A stretch of DNA of 64,000 nucleotides, from positions 26,062,631 to 26,126,630 of the forward strand of contig CM064501.1 of assembly GCA_032716605.1 (NCBI GenBank), given 5' to 3'. Position 1 is the first letter of the stretch; the number at the start of each line of letters is the position of its first letter. Made by a program: the position numbers and the translations under genes. The stretch is from Paralithodes platypus (lineage: Eukaryota; Arthropoda; Malacostraca; Decapoda; Lithodidae). The notes under the pieces are model-generated. The model was given only the letters and a program-made list of their open reading frames with translations, did no database searches and had not been told where the DNA came from. Below are positions 30,143 to 41,313 of this stretch, in pieces.

Positions 30143-31690
30143 CCAGAGCTCAGCTGTTGCGTAAAAAAAGTTTGAGAGTAACGTTTCACTCTTGGGTTGG
30201 AGAGTTGCACAGAGTAGGGGTGGGATTGAGTTGCAAGACGGGTACCACGTGCCCTACATAAAGTAGGTGGTATACACTGGAAAAGCTCTGAGGAAAACTG
30301 ATTATTATAGTAGCGATAGAATAGCGAGAGAGATGCAACATTGTGGCGGAGAGAGAGATTGCAGAGAGTTGGTGAGTGGACGGGTGTTAATGATACGAAA
30401 GGCCTTCCTTTCAACTTTGTCCAGGAGAGCGGTGTGAGAGGAACCTCCCCACACATGTGAACAATACTCAATACAAGGACGCACTATGCCCCTGTATAGA
30501 GCAAGAAGCTGTGCAGGGGAAAAGAACCCCCTAATTAGGCAGTTGAGCACACCCAGCTTCTGGGAGGCTGCCTTAGCAAGACTGGTAATATGATCCTTCC
30601 AACTGAGAGCAGAAGAAAAAGACACACCAAGAATATTGAGAGAAGATGAAGGATTGATTTTTGTATTGTTGAAGAATAAGGGATAGTCCGCTGGGAGTTC
30701 CTTGCGGGTAGATAGATGGAGAAATTGGGTTTTGGAAGCATTAAAGGTAACAAGGTTTTCTCTGCCCCAATTGGAGATAGTATTTAGATCAGAATTTAAG
30801 AGTTCTATGGCTTCATTACGTTTGTCGTTGAGGGATTGCTGGCTGGGGCGTTCTGAAAAACTAATGGAGTAATGTAAGGTTGAGTCATCTGCGTATGAAT
30901 GGATGGGAATTGAGGTACAGTTGAGGAGATCATTTATAAAAATTAGAAAGGGAATAGGAGATAGGACAGAGCCCTGAGGAACACCGGAGTTTATAGGGTG
31001 AGGAAGTGAACAATGGCCGTCCACAACCGTGGCTATGGAACGGTCGGAAAGGAAATTAGAGACAAAGGCACAGATGGAGGGATAAAAACCGAAGGAGGGT
31101 AGTTTAGAAATTAAAGATTTGTGCCAGACTCTATCGAAGGCTTTCGATATGTCTAGTGCAATAGAAAAAGTCTCACCGAAGTCCCGAAAGGAGGATGACC
31201 AAGGATTAGTAAGATATGAAAGAAGATCACCAGTAGAGCGACCTTTAAGGAAGCGATACTGGCGATCTGAGAGCAGATTATGAGAAGAGAAATGCTTAAG
31301 AAATTTGAAAGCAAGAATAGTTTCAAAAACTTTAAAAAGACAAGAAATGAGAGCAATTGGACGATAGTTGGAGGGTTGAGAGCGGTCACCCTTCTTTGGG
31401 ACAGGTTGAGTGTGAGCAAATTTCCAGCATTGAAGGGAAGACGTTAGAGGATAGACAGAGACGAAAGAGTTTGCCTAGGCAGGGAGTCAGCACGGAAGCA
31501 CACTTTTTGAGAACAGGAGTAACACCGCCCGGACCGTACGCCTTATTAGAAAAATCCACCAGCTGTCGACCAAGATGAGTGGTGATCGAGCCTCCAGAGG
31601 CCAGCCAGGCAGCCCAGTACCTCCTCTGTTCATTAAGGTTAGTTGGTTGGTTGGGACAACATAAAGGAGCCGGACCACAGCTAGCTCGGG
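30143..31690 (-). mobile_element. LINE C, reverse-transcriptase half (minus strand, right fragment)
   Basis: The minus strand encodes, in shifting frames, a jockey/I-type reverse transcriptase: PVPKKGDRSQPSNYRPIAL, LDISKAFDRVWH (near 31130-31170), [30 protein letters not shown] (near 30880-30905), LNILGVSFSSALSWKDHITS, and the C-terminal RNVASLSLFYRYYNN. The open frame at 30305-31024 holds the palm and thumb. The copy ends in ELWNSLPD-type sequence at LINE B's insertion point and resumes at 18371. The 5' boundary near 31690 is approximate. Confidence 0.85.
30305..31024 (-). pseudogene. LINE C reverse transcriptase palm/thumb ORF
   Basis: This 239-codon open stretch contains [30 protein letters not shown] with the catalytic YADD, LNILGVSFSSALSWKDHITS, LALYRGIVRPCIEYCSHVWG and LDKVERKAFRIINTRPLTN. 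Upstream and downstream parts are in other frames. Related to LINE D at the window's right edge, which has the same thumb organisation. Confidence 0.8.
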
Positions 31691-31749
31691 AATCTTAATG
31701 GGTCATCGCAAAGTAACATAAAGTAAAATATTTGTTCGCATAGGATTAA

Positions 31750-32067
31750 GGGGAGGTTTTTAGTTCGTTCCCTAGAATTCCATCAATCTTAAAATTACAC
31801 CCCCTAGACCCACTTTCAAGAAAAATGTGTACATTTTTCGGTAGAAAAATGTCCCGGCTGAAAACCGGTTCCTCTTAAATTACAGGCTCGCTGTCGCTCG
31901 CCATGATAAAATCGACACCTGAATTGCATGAAAGGTCTTAATATGGGGTGAACGTTCTTAAAATCGTTAAACTAATGGGGCAAACGTTTTATAATATCAA
32001 AAGCAATGGGGCTAAACATGAGGGAGAAAGGGGTCAAGAAAAAAATCCCTCAAGTGGAGATCTCCCC
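31750..32067. mobile_element. 318-bp TTAA-flanked MITE, second copy (reverse orientation)
   Basis: Exactly as long as the copy at 7533-7850 and in the opposite orientation: starts GGGGAGGTTTTTAGTT, ends AGTGGAGATCTCCCC, flanked by TTAA at 31746-31749 and 32068-32071. Divergence is scattered substitutions and small compensating indels. It lies only about 125 bp from the left TTAA of the large piggyBac element. Confidence 0.88.
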
Positions 32068-32204
32068 TTAAACTGGCATGCAAGGGCTAGTTGGTTATAC
32101 TGATGTTTTGGATCGACAGTTAGCCCATCGATCTTTTTAGGCCTAATAGGTCCGGTAGAGCATAGGCTATATATCATTGCTATATATGTCATTAACCCTT
32201 AAAT

Positions 32205-32271
32205 GGCGGCGCGCAACATAAGTCGAGTATAATAAATCTGGACTATCTGGCGGCGCGCGACATAGGTCGAG
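32205..32271. repeat. Subterminal direct repeats of the piggyBac element
   Basis: GGCGGCGCGCAACATAAGTC (32205) recurs as GGCGGCGCGCGACATAGGTC (32249), 44 bp apart, both continuing into GAG. The 480-bp MITE has the same pair with the same spacing. Conservation in an autonomous-like and a non-autonomous element suggests transposase-binding sites. Confidence 0.6.
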
Positions 32272-32393
32272 CTGGTATTTCCCGCCGTAATTTAAGTGGA
32301 AAGCAAAATCTAGCGGTCAGGCAGTGTACTACTAAGTCCCACCCACACATCCCCACCGCGTGAGCTTGGCTCAGTACCGCTCTAGCCGCCACA

Positions 32394-32691
32394 ATGGAGA
32401 GACAAGATTTGCCCGTGTTCGATTCAGTGCCCGGCCCCAGTACGTCGCGCCAGCCAAGGCGTAGGGCCCCGCTCTCAGCCGAGGAGTTAGTTCTGCTGAT
32501 GAACTCTTCAGCGGTATCTAGAATATCGTTGAATGAAAGCATGGAAGGGCTTGGTGAGAGTGGGGGAAGTGAGGAGGAAGAAGAACTGGAAGATAACCCT
32601 GTCATCGGTTTTCACAGACGCCATAACTTGCGGGGCGAAGATGGCGAAGATAGTGACGAGGAGCTTGGTGAACACACTGGTGTGGGTGTTG
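32394..32691 (+). CDS. piggyBac transposase exon 1 (acidic N-terminus)
   Basis: ATG in a good context (CCACAATGG) opens MERQDLPVFDSVPGPSTSRQ, followed by SAEELVLLMNSS, an acidic GGSEEEEELEDN run and GEDGEDSDEELGEH. PiggyBac transposases typically begin with a disordered acidic region of this kind. The frame ends in GVGV and a consensus donor, G|GTAAGTAC, with GT at 32692-32693 and one base of the next codon left in the exon. In-frame acceptors are available at 46122 or 46131. The link to the catalytic exon across 13.4 kb is inferred from position, strand, phase and the element termini; no sequence bridges it directly. Confidence 0.6.
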
Positions 32692-32750
32692 GTAAGTACA
32701 ATGTACATTTATATTATTTGAGAGATTGATAGAGATTATATATATATATA

Positions 32751-33180
32751 TCGGTGTACAGTAGAATACATTCCTTACGCATGTGACTGAAATTGCTCGC
32801 AAGTTTGATTGCAAGCGATTGAAGAGTGTGGTGTTGGTCTTCATATATTACGTTTCCATTCATTATTTATAGGCGTAGGCTATATAATACATATATATCG
32901 GTGTACAGTAGAATACATTCCTTACGCATGTGACTGAAATTGCTTGCAAGTTTGATTGCAAGCGATTGAAGATTGTGGTGTTGGTCTCCATATATTACGT
33001 TTCCATTCATTATTTATAGGCGTAGGCTATATAATACATATATATCGGTGTACAGTAGAATACATTCCTTACGCATGTGACTGAAATTGCTTGCAAGTTT
33101 GATTGCAAGCGATTGAAGATTGTGGTGTTGGTCTTCATATATTACGTTTCCATTCATTTGATAGGCTTATATCACGGTGT
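32751..33180. repeat. 147-bp tandem repeat, three units
   Basis: TCGGTGTACAGTAGAATACA starts at 32751, 32898 and 33045, exactly 147 bp apart. Units are almost identical and include TTGCAAGTTTGATTGCAAGC, a small inverted repeat. Part of the unit (TTCCTTACGCATGTGAC, GAAATTGCT) is similar to the hairpin satellites at 45.4 and 49.5 kb, so they share ancestry. The third unit passes into the 126-bp hairpin satellite near 33160. Confidence 0.85.
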
Positions 33181-33322
33181 AGGGTTGATTTCATAGTATG
33201 AAATCAACCCTACACCGTGATATATACGCCTATCAAATGATGGTATTGATATTATTATGTAGTGTTTGCGAGTTTTCATTCATTTGATAGGCGTATATCA
33301 CGGTGTAGGGTTGATTTCATAG
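33181..33322. repeat. Hairpin satellite units left of the CR1 copy
   Basis: One full 126-bp-type unit and one half hairpin (TAGGCGTATATCACGGTGTA then GGGTTGATTTCATA) end abruptly at 33322, where truncated CR1 sequence begins. They are continuous in type with the large array at 36.5-38.9 kb. Confidence 0.8.
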
Positions 33323-35796
33323 TTATTTCTACTAGTTATACCTAAATCAAGGTCATTTATGTATATAACAAACAACAGAGGACCTAATACAGATCCCTGG
33401 GGGACACCACTTTTGACTGCTCCCCATTCTGACTTCGTACCATTTATGCTGACTCTCTGCTTCCTACCAATTAGCCATGACCTAATCCATCCCAACAACG
33501 CCCCACCTATTCCATGCGCCTCAACCTTTCTCATCAATCTCTCATGGGGGACTCTGTCGAAAGCTTTACTGAAATCTAAATATATTATATCATATGACTT
33601 GTCATTATCTGCTGCTTCATATACCTCTGAGAAAAAACTAAGCAAATTAGTAAGGCAAGAACGTCCCTGAGTGAATCCATGCTGAGAAGAATTTATTAAA
33701 TTAAATGTATCTAAGTGGTTTCTAATTTTACTAGCAATAATTGACTCTAGTAGCTTTCCTATGATTGATGTAAGACTAATGGGACGGTAATTGGATGCTA
33801 TTGATTTGTCACCTTTTTTGAAGATCGGAACTACGTTTGCAAGCTTCCAAGCTTCTGGAACTATACCTGTCTCCAATGACTTGTTAAATAAAAATGTTAA
33901 TGGGTAACTTAACTCATCCCTACATTCTTTTAATACTCTAGCATATACCTCATCAGGACCAGGCGATTTATGAGGTTTCAGTCTTTCAATTTCCTTAAGC
34001 ACATCATTTCTACTTATAGTAACCGTACTTAATCTATTTTCTATACTATCGCTATACCTTACGGACTTCTGGAAACTGTGCCAAATTTTCATTAGTGAAA
34101 ACGGAAAGAAATTGACTATTTAATGTACTGCACATTTCTAAATCATTTTCTGTCATTTCTCCTATCGAAGTTTTAAGGGGACCAATTACATCTCTAACCT
34201 TGGATTTATATAGTTGGTAAAAAGCTTTAGGATTATTTTTTGAGTCATTGGCAACCTTAATTTCATAATTTCTTTTTTCTTTCCTAATGTCCTTTTTTAC
34301 CTGTCTTGATAGATTCTGATAGTAAGCAAGTAGGTGAATTTCGCCTTTTCTAATTTTTCTATATATTCCTCTCTTTTGTCCTAGAAGATCTAATAGTCTA
34401 TTATTCATCCATTTGGGTTGGTTCTGTGTTGATCTAAATTTTCTTTTGGGGATGTATTTATTTTGTGCATTGAATACTGACTTGATAAAATTATCGTATG
34501 TATCTACCAAGGTTGACGTCCCTTCCTGACTTAAGATGACAGGTGCCTGAGACGGGGTACACTCATTTGGACACCTGGATCGACTTAATTTTTTGACCAT
34601 AGGGTCCGCTAATAGGGCTCTTCTTAACCCACCATAATTGGCTTTTCTAAAGTCAGGTATTAATGTTGTATTCTCTCTGGTATTACCTTTCCATTGTATA
34701 TTAAAATACACAGAATTGTGGTCACTATTTCCTAGGTGGTCCCCTATCTCTACATTATTTACCATATGTTCATTGTTACTGAAAACTAAATCGAGAATAT
34801 TATTACCTCTAGTCGGCGTATCTATGAATTGAAATAAAAAAACTATCTTGTACTACCTCTATAAACTCCTCAGAATCAGAGTCTCCTATTTGATGCTGCC
34901 AATCTATATTCGGAAAATTAAAATCCCCCATAATGCACACATTGCTAAACCTTGATGCCATTTTAATTTCCTCCCATAATGACGTTCCGTCATTTCTACT
35001 CATATTTGGCGGTCGATACATAACTCCAATAACTATGGTCTCACTACCTTCGTTAACCTCTACCCAAACACTTTCATTATCGTTATTTAGTCTAATACCT
35101 GATTTAATACAGCTTTTTAATGTACTCCTGACAAACACTGCTATACCGCCACCCCTCTTACTTGTTCGGTCATATTTAAACAAACTATATCCTGGTATAT
35201 CAAATTCTGCTAAAAAAATGCCTGGTTTCTGTATTAATCCACGTTTCAGTTAGCGCTATTATGTCTATATTTTCTTTGCTAACAAGGGCTCTAAGTTCGT
35301 TCATTTTGTTACATAGAGTCCTACAGTTTGTGTAATATACTCTCAATTTACTTCTTTTCTTTATACCTAATTTACCTTTGTTTTTAGCGACATTTCCATC
35401 TTCCGTTGCACCATCACTACTATCATTTGCATTATAGTCATCATTTTTAGCATGAGACTGAATATCCTTATCGCTTTCGCCTGACGCTAAAATTGTTCCA
35501 TTTAACCTCTCATTTACACTCTCAATATTTCTGTTCAAAACCCCACAACCACCCTATCTAAAGAACTAGCTAATGTAGAAACCCCTAACCGTGAAAGATG
35601 AACCCCATCCCTTGCGTACATCCCATCTGTCCCATAGAAACTATCCCAGTTATCAATGAATGGTATTGCTTTTTCTTTGCAATATTTCTCCAAACGGCAA
35701 TTGACACCAATCGCCCTGGATGTCCATTCCTTGGGAACTCCTCTTCTTGGTAGGATACAATATACTACAGGGATCCCTCCCTTCATCCTAACTTTA

Positions 35797-35810
<14 letters not shown>
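33323..35810 (-). mobile_element. CR1 LINE, left copy (minus strand, 3'-truncated)
   Basis: This is the reverse complement of the right CR1 copy from about 39610 to 42083. It encodes an ORF1 end (35535-35867), an endonuclease (34809-35538, 34052-34765) and reverse-transcriptase fingers and palm (33298-34092) as far as [20 protein letters not shown], and is cut off before the FADD block, where hairpin satellite begins. Differences from the right copy are a few substitutions and indels: here one extra T breaks the endonuclease near 34845, while an AG present here near 34375 is deleted in the right copy. Confidence 0.88.
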
Positions 35811-35827
<17 letters not shown>

Positions 35828-36105
35828 CGTATATTGATATCATCATTTTTATAGGCGTATATATCACGGTGTAGGGTTGATTTCATACTATGAAATCAAC
35901 CCTACACCGTGATATACGCCTATCAAATGATTGCAAGCAACATGGAGTCACGCGAAGAAATTAATAAATACATGAATACATGAAGGTAGAGAAAGAAAAT
36001 CCTACTTGGTGGTACTGCCCGGGTGGCTGCGAGGGTTGGTTGTTTGAGGAGTGGCCTACAGTAATCAGTAAGTCACACAAACACGATAGGAAGAAGGAAA
36101 GAGAA

Positions 36106-36149
<44 letters not shown>

Positions 36150-36366
36150 TAAATTTCTCCAAAATATCATATATAGAACAATAAATATACGTATATATAT
36201 ATATTGCAAGCAACATGGAGTCACGCGAAGAAATGAATAAATACATGAATACATGAAGGTAGAGAAAGAATATACTACAAGATGGTAGTGCCCGGGGCTA
36301 ATTGTCAATAGGGTATTCTGGGGATTGACCTGGTAATCAGTGAGTCACACAAACAGATGGGAAGAA

Positions 36367-36397
<31 letters not shown>

Positions 36398-36460
36398 AAG
36401 TGAGAGAGAGAAAGTAAATTTCTCCAAAATATCATATATAGAACAATAAATATACGTATA

Positions 36461-36520
<60 letters not shown>

Positions 36521-36530
36521 GTATATTGAT
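35811..36530. repeat. AT runs, one hairpin unit and two AG-rich modules (left arm)
   Basis: After a TA run and one hairpin unit come two related modules of about 260-280 bp, each running from CATGGAGTCACGCGAAGAAA to an AG microsatellite and then TTTCTCCAAAATATCATATA. The first has CCCGGGTGGCTGCGAGGG, the second CCCGGGGCTAATTGTCAATA. They are mirrored at 38950-39486, and similar modules recur near 43160, 44050 and 44955. No coding function; ORFs through the AG runs are artefacts. Confidence 0.8.
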
Positions 36531-38895
36531 ATCATCATTTGATAGGCGTATATATCACGGTGTAGGGTTGATTTCATAGTATGAAATCAACCCTACACCG
36601 TGATATAGACGCCTATCAAATGAATGAAAACTCGCAAACACTACATAATAATATCAATACCATCATTTGATAGGCGTCTATATCACGGTGTAGGGTTGAT
36701 TTCATACTATGAAATAAACCCTACACCGTGATATACGCCTATCAAATGATGGTATTGATATTATTATTTAGTGTTTGCGAGTTTTCATTCATTTGATAGG
36801 CGTATATCACGGTGTAGGGTTGATTTCATAGTATGAAATCAACCCTACACCGTGATATAGACGCCTATCAAATGATGGTATTGATATTATTATGTAGTGT
36901 TTGCGAGTTTTCATTCATTTGATAGGCGTCTATATCACGGTGTAGGGTTGATTTCATACTATGAAATCAACCCTACACCGTGATATACGCCTATCAAATG
37001 AATGAAAACTCGCAAACACTAAATAATAATATCAATATCATCATTTGATAGGCGTCTATATCACGGTGTAGGGTTGATTTCATACTATGAAATCAACCCT
37101 ACACCGTGATATACGCCTATCAAATGAATGAAAACTCGCAAACACTAAATAATAATATCAATACCATCATTTGATAGGCGTCTATATCACGGTGTAGGGT
37201 TGATTTCATACTATGAAATCAACCCTACACCGTGATATACGCCTATCAAATGAATGAAAACTTGCAAACACTAAATAATAATATCAATACCATCATTTGA
37301 TAGGCGTCTATATCACGGTGTAGGGTTGATTTCATACTATGAAATCAACCCTACACCGTGATATACGCCTATCAAATGAATGAAAACTCGCAAACACTAA
37401 ATAATAATATCAATACCATCATTTGATAGGCGTCTATATCACGGTGTAGGGTTGATTTCATAGTTTGAAATCAACCCTACACCGTGATATACGCCTATCA
37501 AATGAATGAAAACTCGCAAACACTACATAATAATATCAATACCATCATTTGATAGGCGTCTATATCACGGTGTAGGGTTGATTTCATACTATGAAATCAA
37601 CCCTACACCGTGATATACGCCTATCAAATGAATGAAAACTCGCAAACACTAAATAATAATATCAATACCATCATTTGATAGGCGTCTATATCACGGTGTA
37701 GGGTTGATTTCATACTATGAAATAAACCCTACACCGTGATATACGCCTATCAAATGATGGTATTGATATTATTATTTAGTGTTTGCGAGTTTTCATTCAT
37801 TTGATAGGCGTATATCACGGTGTAGGGTTGATTTCATAGTATGAAATCAACCCTACACCGTGATATAGACGCCTATCAAATGATGGTATTGATATTATTA
37901 TGTAGTGTTTGCGAGTTTTCATTCATTTGATAGGCGTCTATATCACGGTGTAGGGTTGATTTCATACTATGAAATCAACCCTACACCGTGATATACGCCT
38001 ATCAAATGAATGAAAACTCGCAAACACTAAATAATAATATCAATACCATCATTTGATAGGCGTCTATATCACGGTGTAGGGTTGATTTCATACTATGAAA
38101 TAAACCCTACACCGTGATATACGCCTATCAAATGAAGGTATTGATATTATTATTTAGTGTTTGCGAGTTTTCATTCATTTGATAGGCGTATATCACGGTG
38201 TATGGTTGATTTCATAGTATGAAATCAACCCTACACCGTGATATAGACGCCTATCAAATGATGGTATTGATATTATTATGTAGTGTTTGCGAGTTTTCAT
38301 TCATTTGATAGGCGTATATCACGGTGTAGGGTTGATTTCATACTATGAAATCAACCCTACACCGTGATATAGACGCCTATCAAATGATGGTATTGATATT
38401 ATTATTTAGTGTTTGCGAGTTTTCATTCATTTGATAGGCGTATATCACGGTGTAGGGTTGATTTCATAGTATGAAATCAACCCTACACCGTGATATAGAC
38501 GCCTATCAAATGATGGTATTGATATTATTATTTAGTGTTTGCAAGTTTTCATTCATTTGATAGGCGTATATCACGGTGTAGGGTTGATTTCATAGTATGA
38601 AATCAACCCTACACCGTGATATAGACGCCTATCAAATGATGGTATTGATATTATTATTTAGTGTTTGCGAGTTTTCATTCATTTGATAGGCGTATATCAC
38701 GGTGTAGGGTTGATTTCATAGTATGAAATCAACCCTACCCCGTGATATAGACGCCTATCAAATGATGATATTGATATTATTATTTAGTGTTTGCGAGTTT
38801 TCATTCATTTGATAGGCGTATATCACGGTGTAGGGTTGATTTCATAGTTTGAAATCAACCCTACACCGTGATATATACGCCTATCAAATGATGAT
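36531..38895. repeat. 126-bp hairpin satellite array with strand switches
   Basis: Each unit has an 85-bp near-perfect hairpin (CATTTGATAGGCG outward, TTTCATA|TATGAAA-type centre) and a 41-bp spacer (ATGGTATTGATATTATTATT onward). One arm has two extra bases (GCGTCTATATC against GCGTATATC), which gives each unit a polarity. Polarity switches occur inside hairpins near 36715, 36960, 37715, 37960 and 38095. All three forward-to-reverse switch hairpins share the variant GAAATAAACCC in place of GAAATCAACCC, and two switch pairs are 1000 bp apart, indicating copying of a higher-order block. About 18 units. Confidence 0.93.
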
Positions 38896-38905
38896 ATCAA
38901 TATAC

Positions 38906-38959
<54 letters not shown>

Positions 38960-39264
38960 TATACGTATATTTATTGTTCTATATATGATATTTTGGAGAA
39001 ATTTACTTTCTCTCTCTCACTTTCTCTCTCTCTCTCTCTCTTTCCTTCTTCCCATCTGTTTGTGTGACTCACTGATTACCAGGTCAATCCCCAGAATACC
39101 CTATTGACAATTAGCCCCGGGCACTACCATCTTGTAGTATATTCTTTCTCTACCTTCATGTATTCATGTATTTATTCATTTCTTCGCGTGACTCCATGTT
39201 GCTTGCAATATATATATATATACGTATATTTATTGTTCTATATATGATATTTTGGAGAAATTTA

Positions 39265-39304
<40 letters not shown>

Positions 39305-39577
39305 TTCTCTCTTTCTCTTTCCTTCTTCCTATCGTGTTTGTGTGACTTACTGATTACTGTAGGCCACTCCTCAAACAACCAACCCTCGCAGCCACCCGGG
39401 CAGTACCACCAAGTAGGATTTTCTTTCTCTACCTTCATGTATTCATGTATTTATTAATTTCTTCGCGTGACTCCATGTTGCTTGCAATCATTTGATAGGC
39501 GTATATCACGGTGTAGGGTTGATTTCAACCCTACACCGTGATATATACGCCTATAAAAAATGATGATATCAATATAC

Positions 39578-39609
<32 letters not shown>
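38896..39609. repeat. AT runs, AG/CT modules and a hairpin unit (right arm)
   Basis: Mirror image of 35811-36530. The hairpin near 39490-39553 is shortened at its centre (GATTTCAACCC), unlike its left-arm partner. Confidence 0.8.
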
Positions 39610-39611
<2 letters not shown>

Positions 39612-39612
39612 T

Positions 39613-39873
39613 AAAGTTAGGATGAAGGGAGGGATCCCTGTAGTATATTGTATCCTACCAAGAAGAGGAGTTCCCAAGGAATGGACATCCAGGGCGATTG
39701 GTGTCAATTGCCGTTTGGAGAAATATTGCAAAGAAAAAGCAATACCATTCATTGATAACTGGGATAGTTTCTATGGGAGAGATGGGATGTACGCAAGGGA
39801 TGGGGTTCATCTTTCACGGTTAGGGGTTTCTACATTAGCTAGTTCTTTAGATAGGGTGGTTGTGGGGTTTTGA
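39613..39873 (+). pseudogene. CR1 ORF1 remnant with SGNH-esterase-like C-terminus
   Basis: The segment contains GGIPVVYCILPRRGVPKEW and, near its end, DGMYARDGVHLSRLGVSTLA. The DGVHLS block matches the final catalytic D-x-x-H motif of SGNH/GDSL hydrolases. Esterase-type ORF1 proteins are known in some CR1/L2-group LINEs. Only the C-terminal part remains, without the Ser and Gly/Asn blocks, so activity is not expected. The apparent start in the TA repeat is artificial. Confidence 0.65.
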
Positions 39874-41046
39874 ACAGAAATATTGAGAGTGTAAATGAGA
39901 GGTTAAATGGAACAATTTTAGCGTCAGGCGAAAGCGATAAGGATATTCAGTCTCATGCTAAAAATGATGACTATAATGCAAATGATAGTAGTGATGGTGC
40001 AACGGAAGATGGAAATGTCGCTAAAAACAAAGGTAAATTAGGTATAAAGAAAAGAAGTAAATTGAGAGTATATTACACAAACTGTAGGAGTCTATGTAAC
40101 AAAATGAACGAACTTAGAGCCCTTGTTAGCAAAGAAAATATAGACATAATAGCGCTAACTGAAACGTGGATTAATACAGAAACCAGGCATTTTTTTAGCA
40201 GAATTTGATATACCAGGATATAGTTTGTTTAAATATGACCGAACAAGTAAGAGGGGTGGCGGTATAGCAGTGTTTGTCAGGAGTACATTAAAAAGCTGTA
40301 TTAAATCAGGTATTAGACTAAATAACGATAATGAAAGTGTTTGGGTAGAGGTTAACGAAGGTAGTGAGACCATAGTTATTGGAGTTATGTATCGACCGCC
40401 AAATATGAGTAGAAATGACGGAACGTCATTATGGGAGGAAATTAAAATGGCATCAAGGTTTAGCAATGTGTGCATTATGGGGGATTTTAATTTTCCGAAT
40501 ATAGATTGGCAGCATCAAATAGGAGACTCTGATTCTGAGGAGTTTATAGAGGTAGTACAAGATAGTTTTTTATTTCAATTCATAGATACGCCGACTAGAG
40601 GTAATAATATTCTCGATTTAGTTTTCAGTAACAATGAACATATGGTAAATAATGTAGAGATAGGGGACCACCTAGGAAATCGTGACCACAATTCTGTGTA
40701 TTTTAATATACAATGGAAAGGTAATACCAGAGAGAATACAACATTAATACCTGACTTTAGAAAAGCCAATTATGGTGGGTTAAGCAGAGCCCTATTAGCG
40801 GACCCTATGGTCAAAAAATTAAGTCGATCCAGGTGTCCAAATGAGTGTACCCCGTCTCAGGCACCTGTCATCTTAAGTCAGGAAGGGACGTCAACCTTGG
40901 TAGATACATACGATAATTTTATCAAGTCAGTATTCAATGCACAAAATAAATACATCCCCAAAAGAAAATTTAGATCAACACAGAACCAACCCAAATGGAT
41001 GAATAATAGACTATTAGATCTTCTAGGACAAAAGAGGAATATATAG
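39870..41046 (+). pseudogene. CR1 ORF2 endonuclease region, frameshifted
   Basis: The first frame (39870-40208) reads LRVYYTNCRSLCNKMNELRA and DIIALTETWIN, the N-terminal APE-type endonuclease motifs. After a one-base shift near 40205 it continues (40225-41046) with KRGGGIAVFVR, VIGVMYRPPN, VCIMGDFNFPNIDW and HNSVYFNIQW. This enzyme nicks the target for priming. A 2-bp deletion near 41034, not present in the left copy, ends the second frame. Catalytic E, D and N positions appear present. Confidence 0.85.
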
Positions 41047-41313
41047 AAAAATTAGAAAAGGCGAAATTCACCTACTTGCTTACTATCAGAATCTATCAAG
41101 ACAGGTAAAAAAGGACATTAGGAAAGAAAAAAAGAAATTATGAAATTAAGGTTGCCAATGACTCAAAAAATAATCCTAAAGCTTTTTACCAACTATATAA
41201 ATCCAAGGTTAGAGATGTAATTGGTCCGCTTAAAACTTCGATAGGAGAAATGACAGAAAATGATTTAGAAATGTGCAGTACATTAAATAGTCAATTTCTT
41301 TCCGTTTTCACTA

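Noticed and set aside
36531..38895. CRISPR-like regular repeat-spacer array
   Set aside because: The hairpins are 85 bp and the 41-bp spacers are all the same sequence in either orientation; the context is eukaryotic transposon DNA and no cas-like gene is present.
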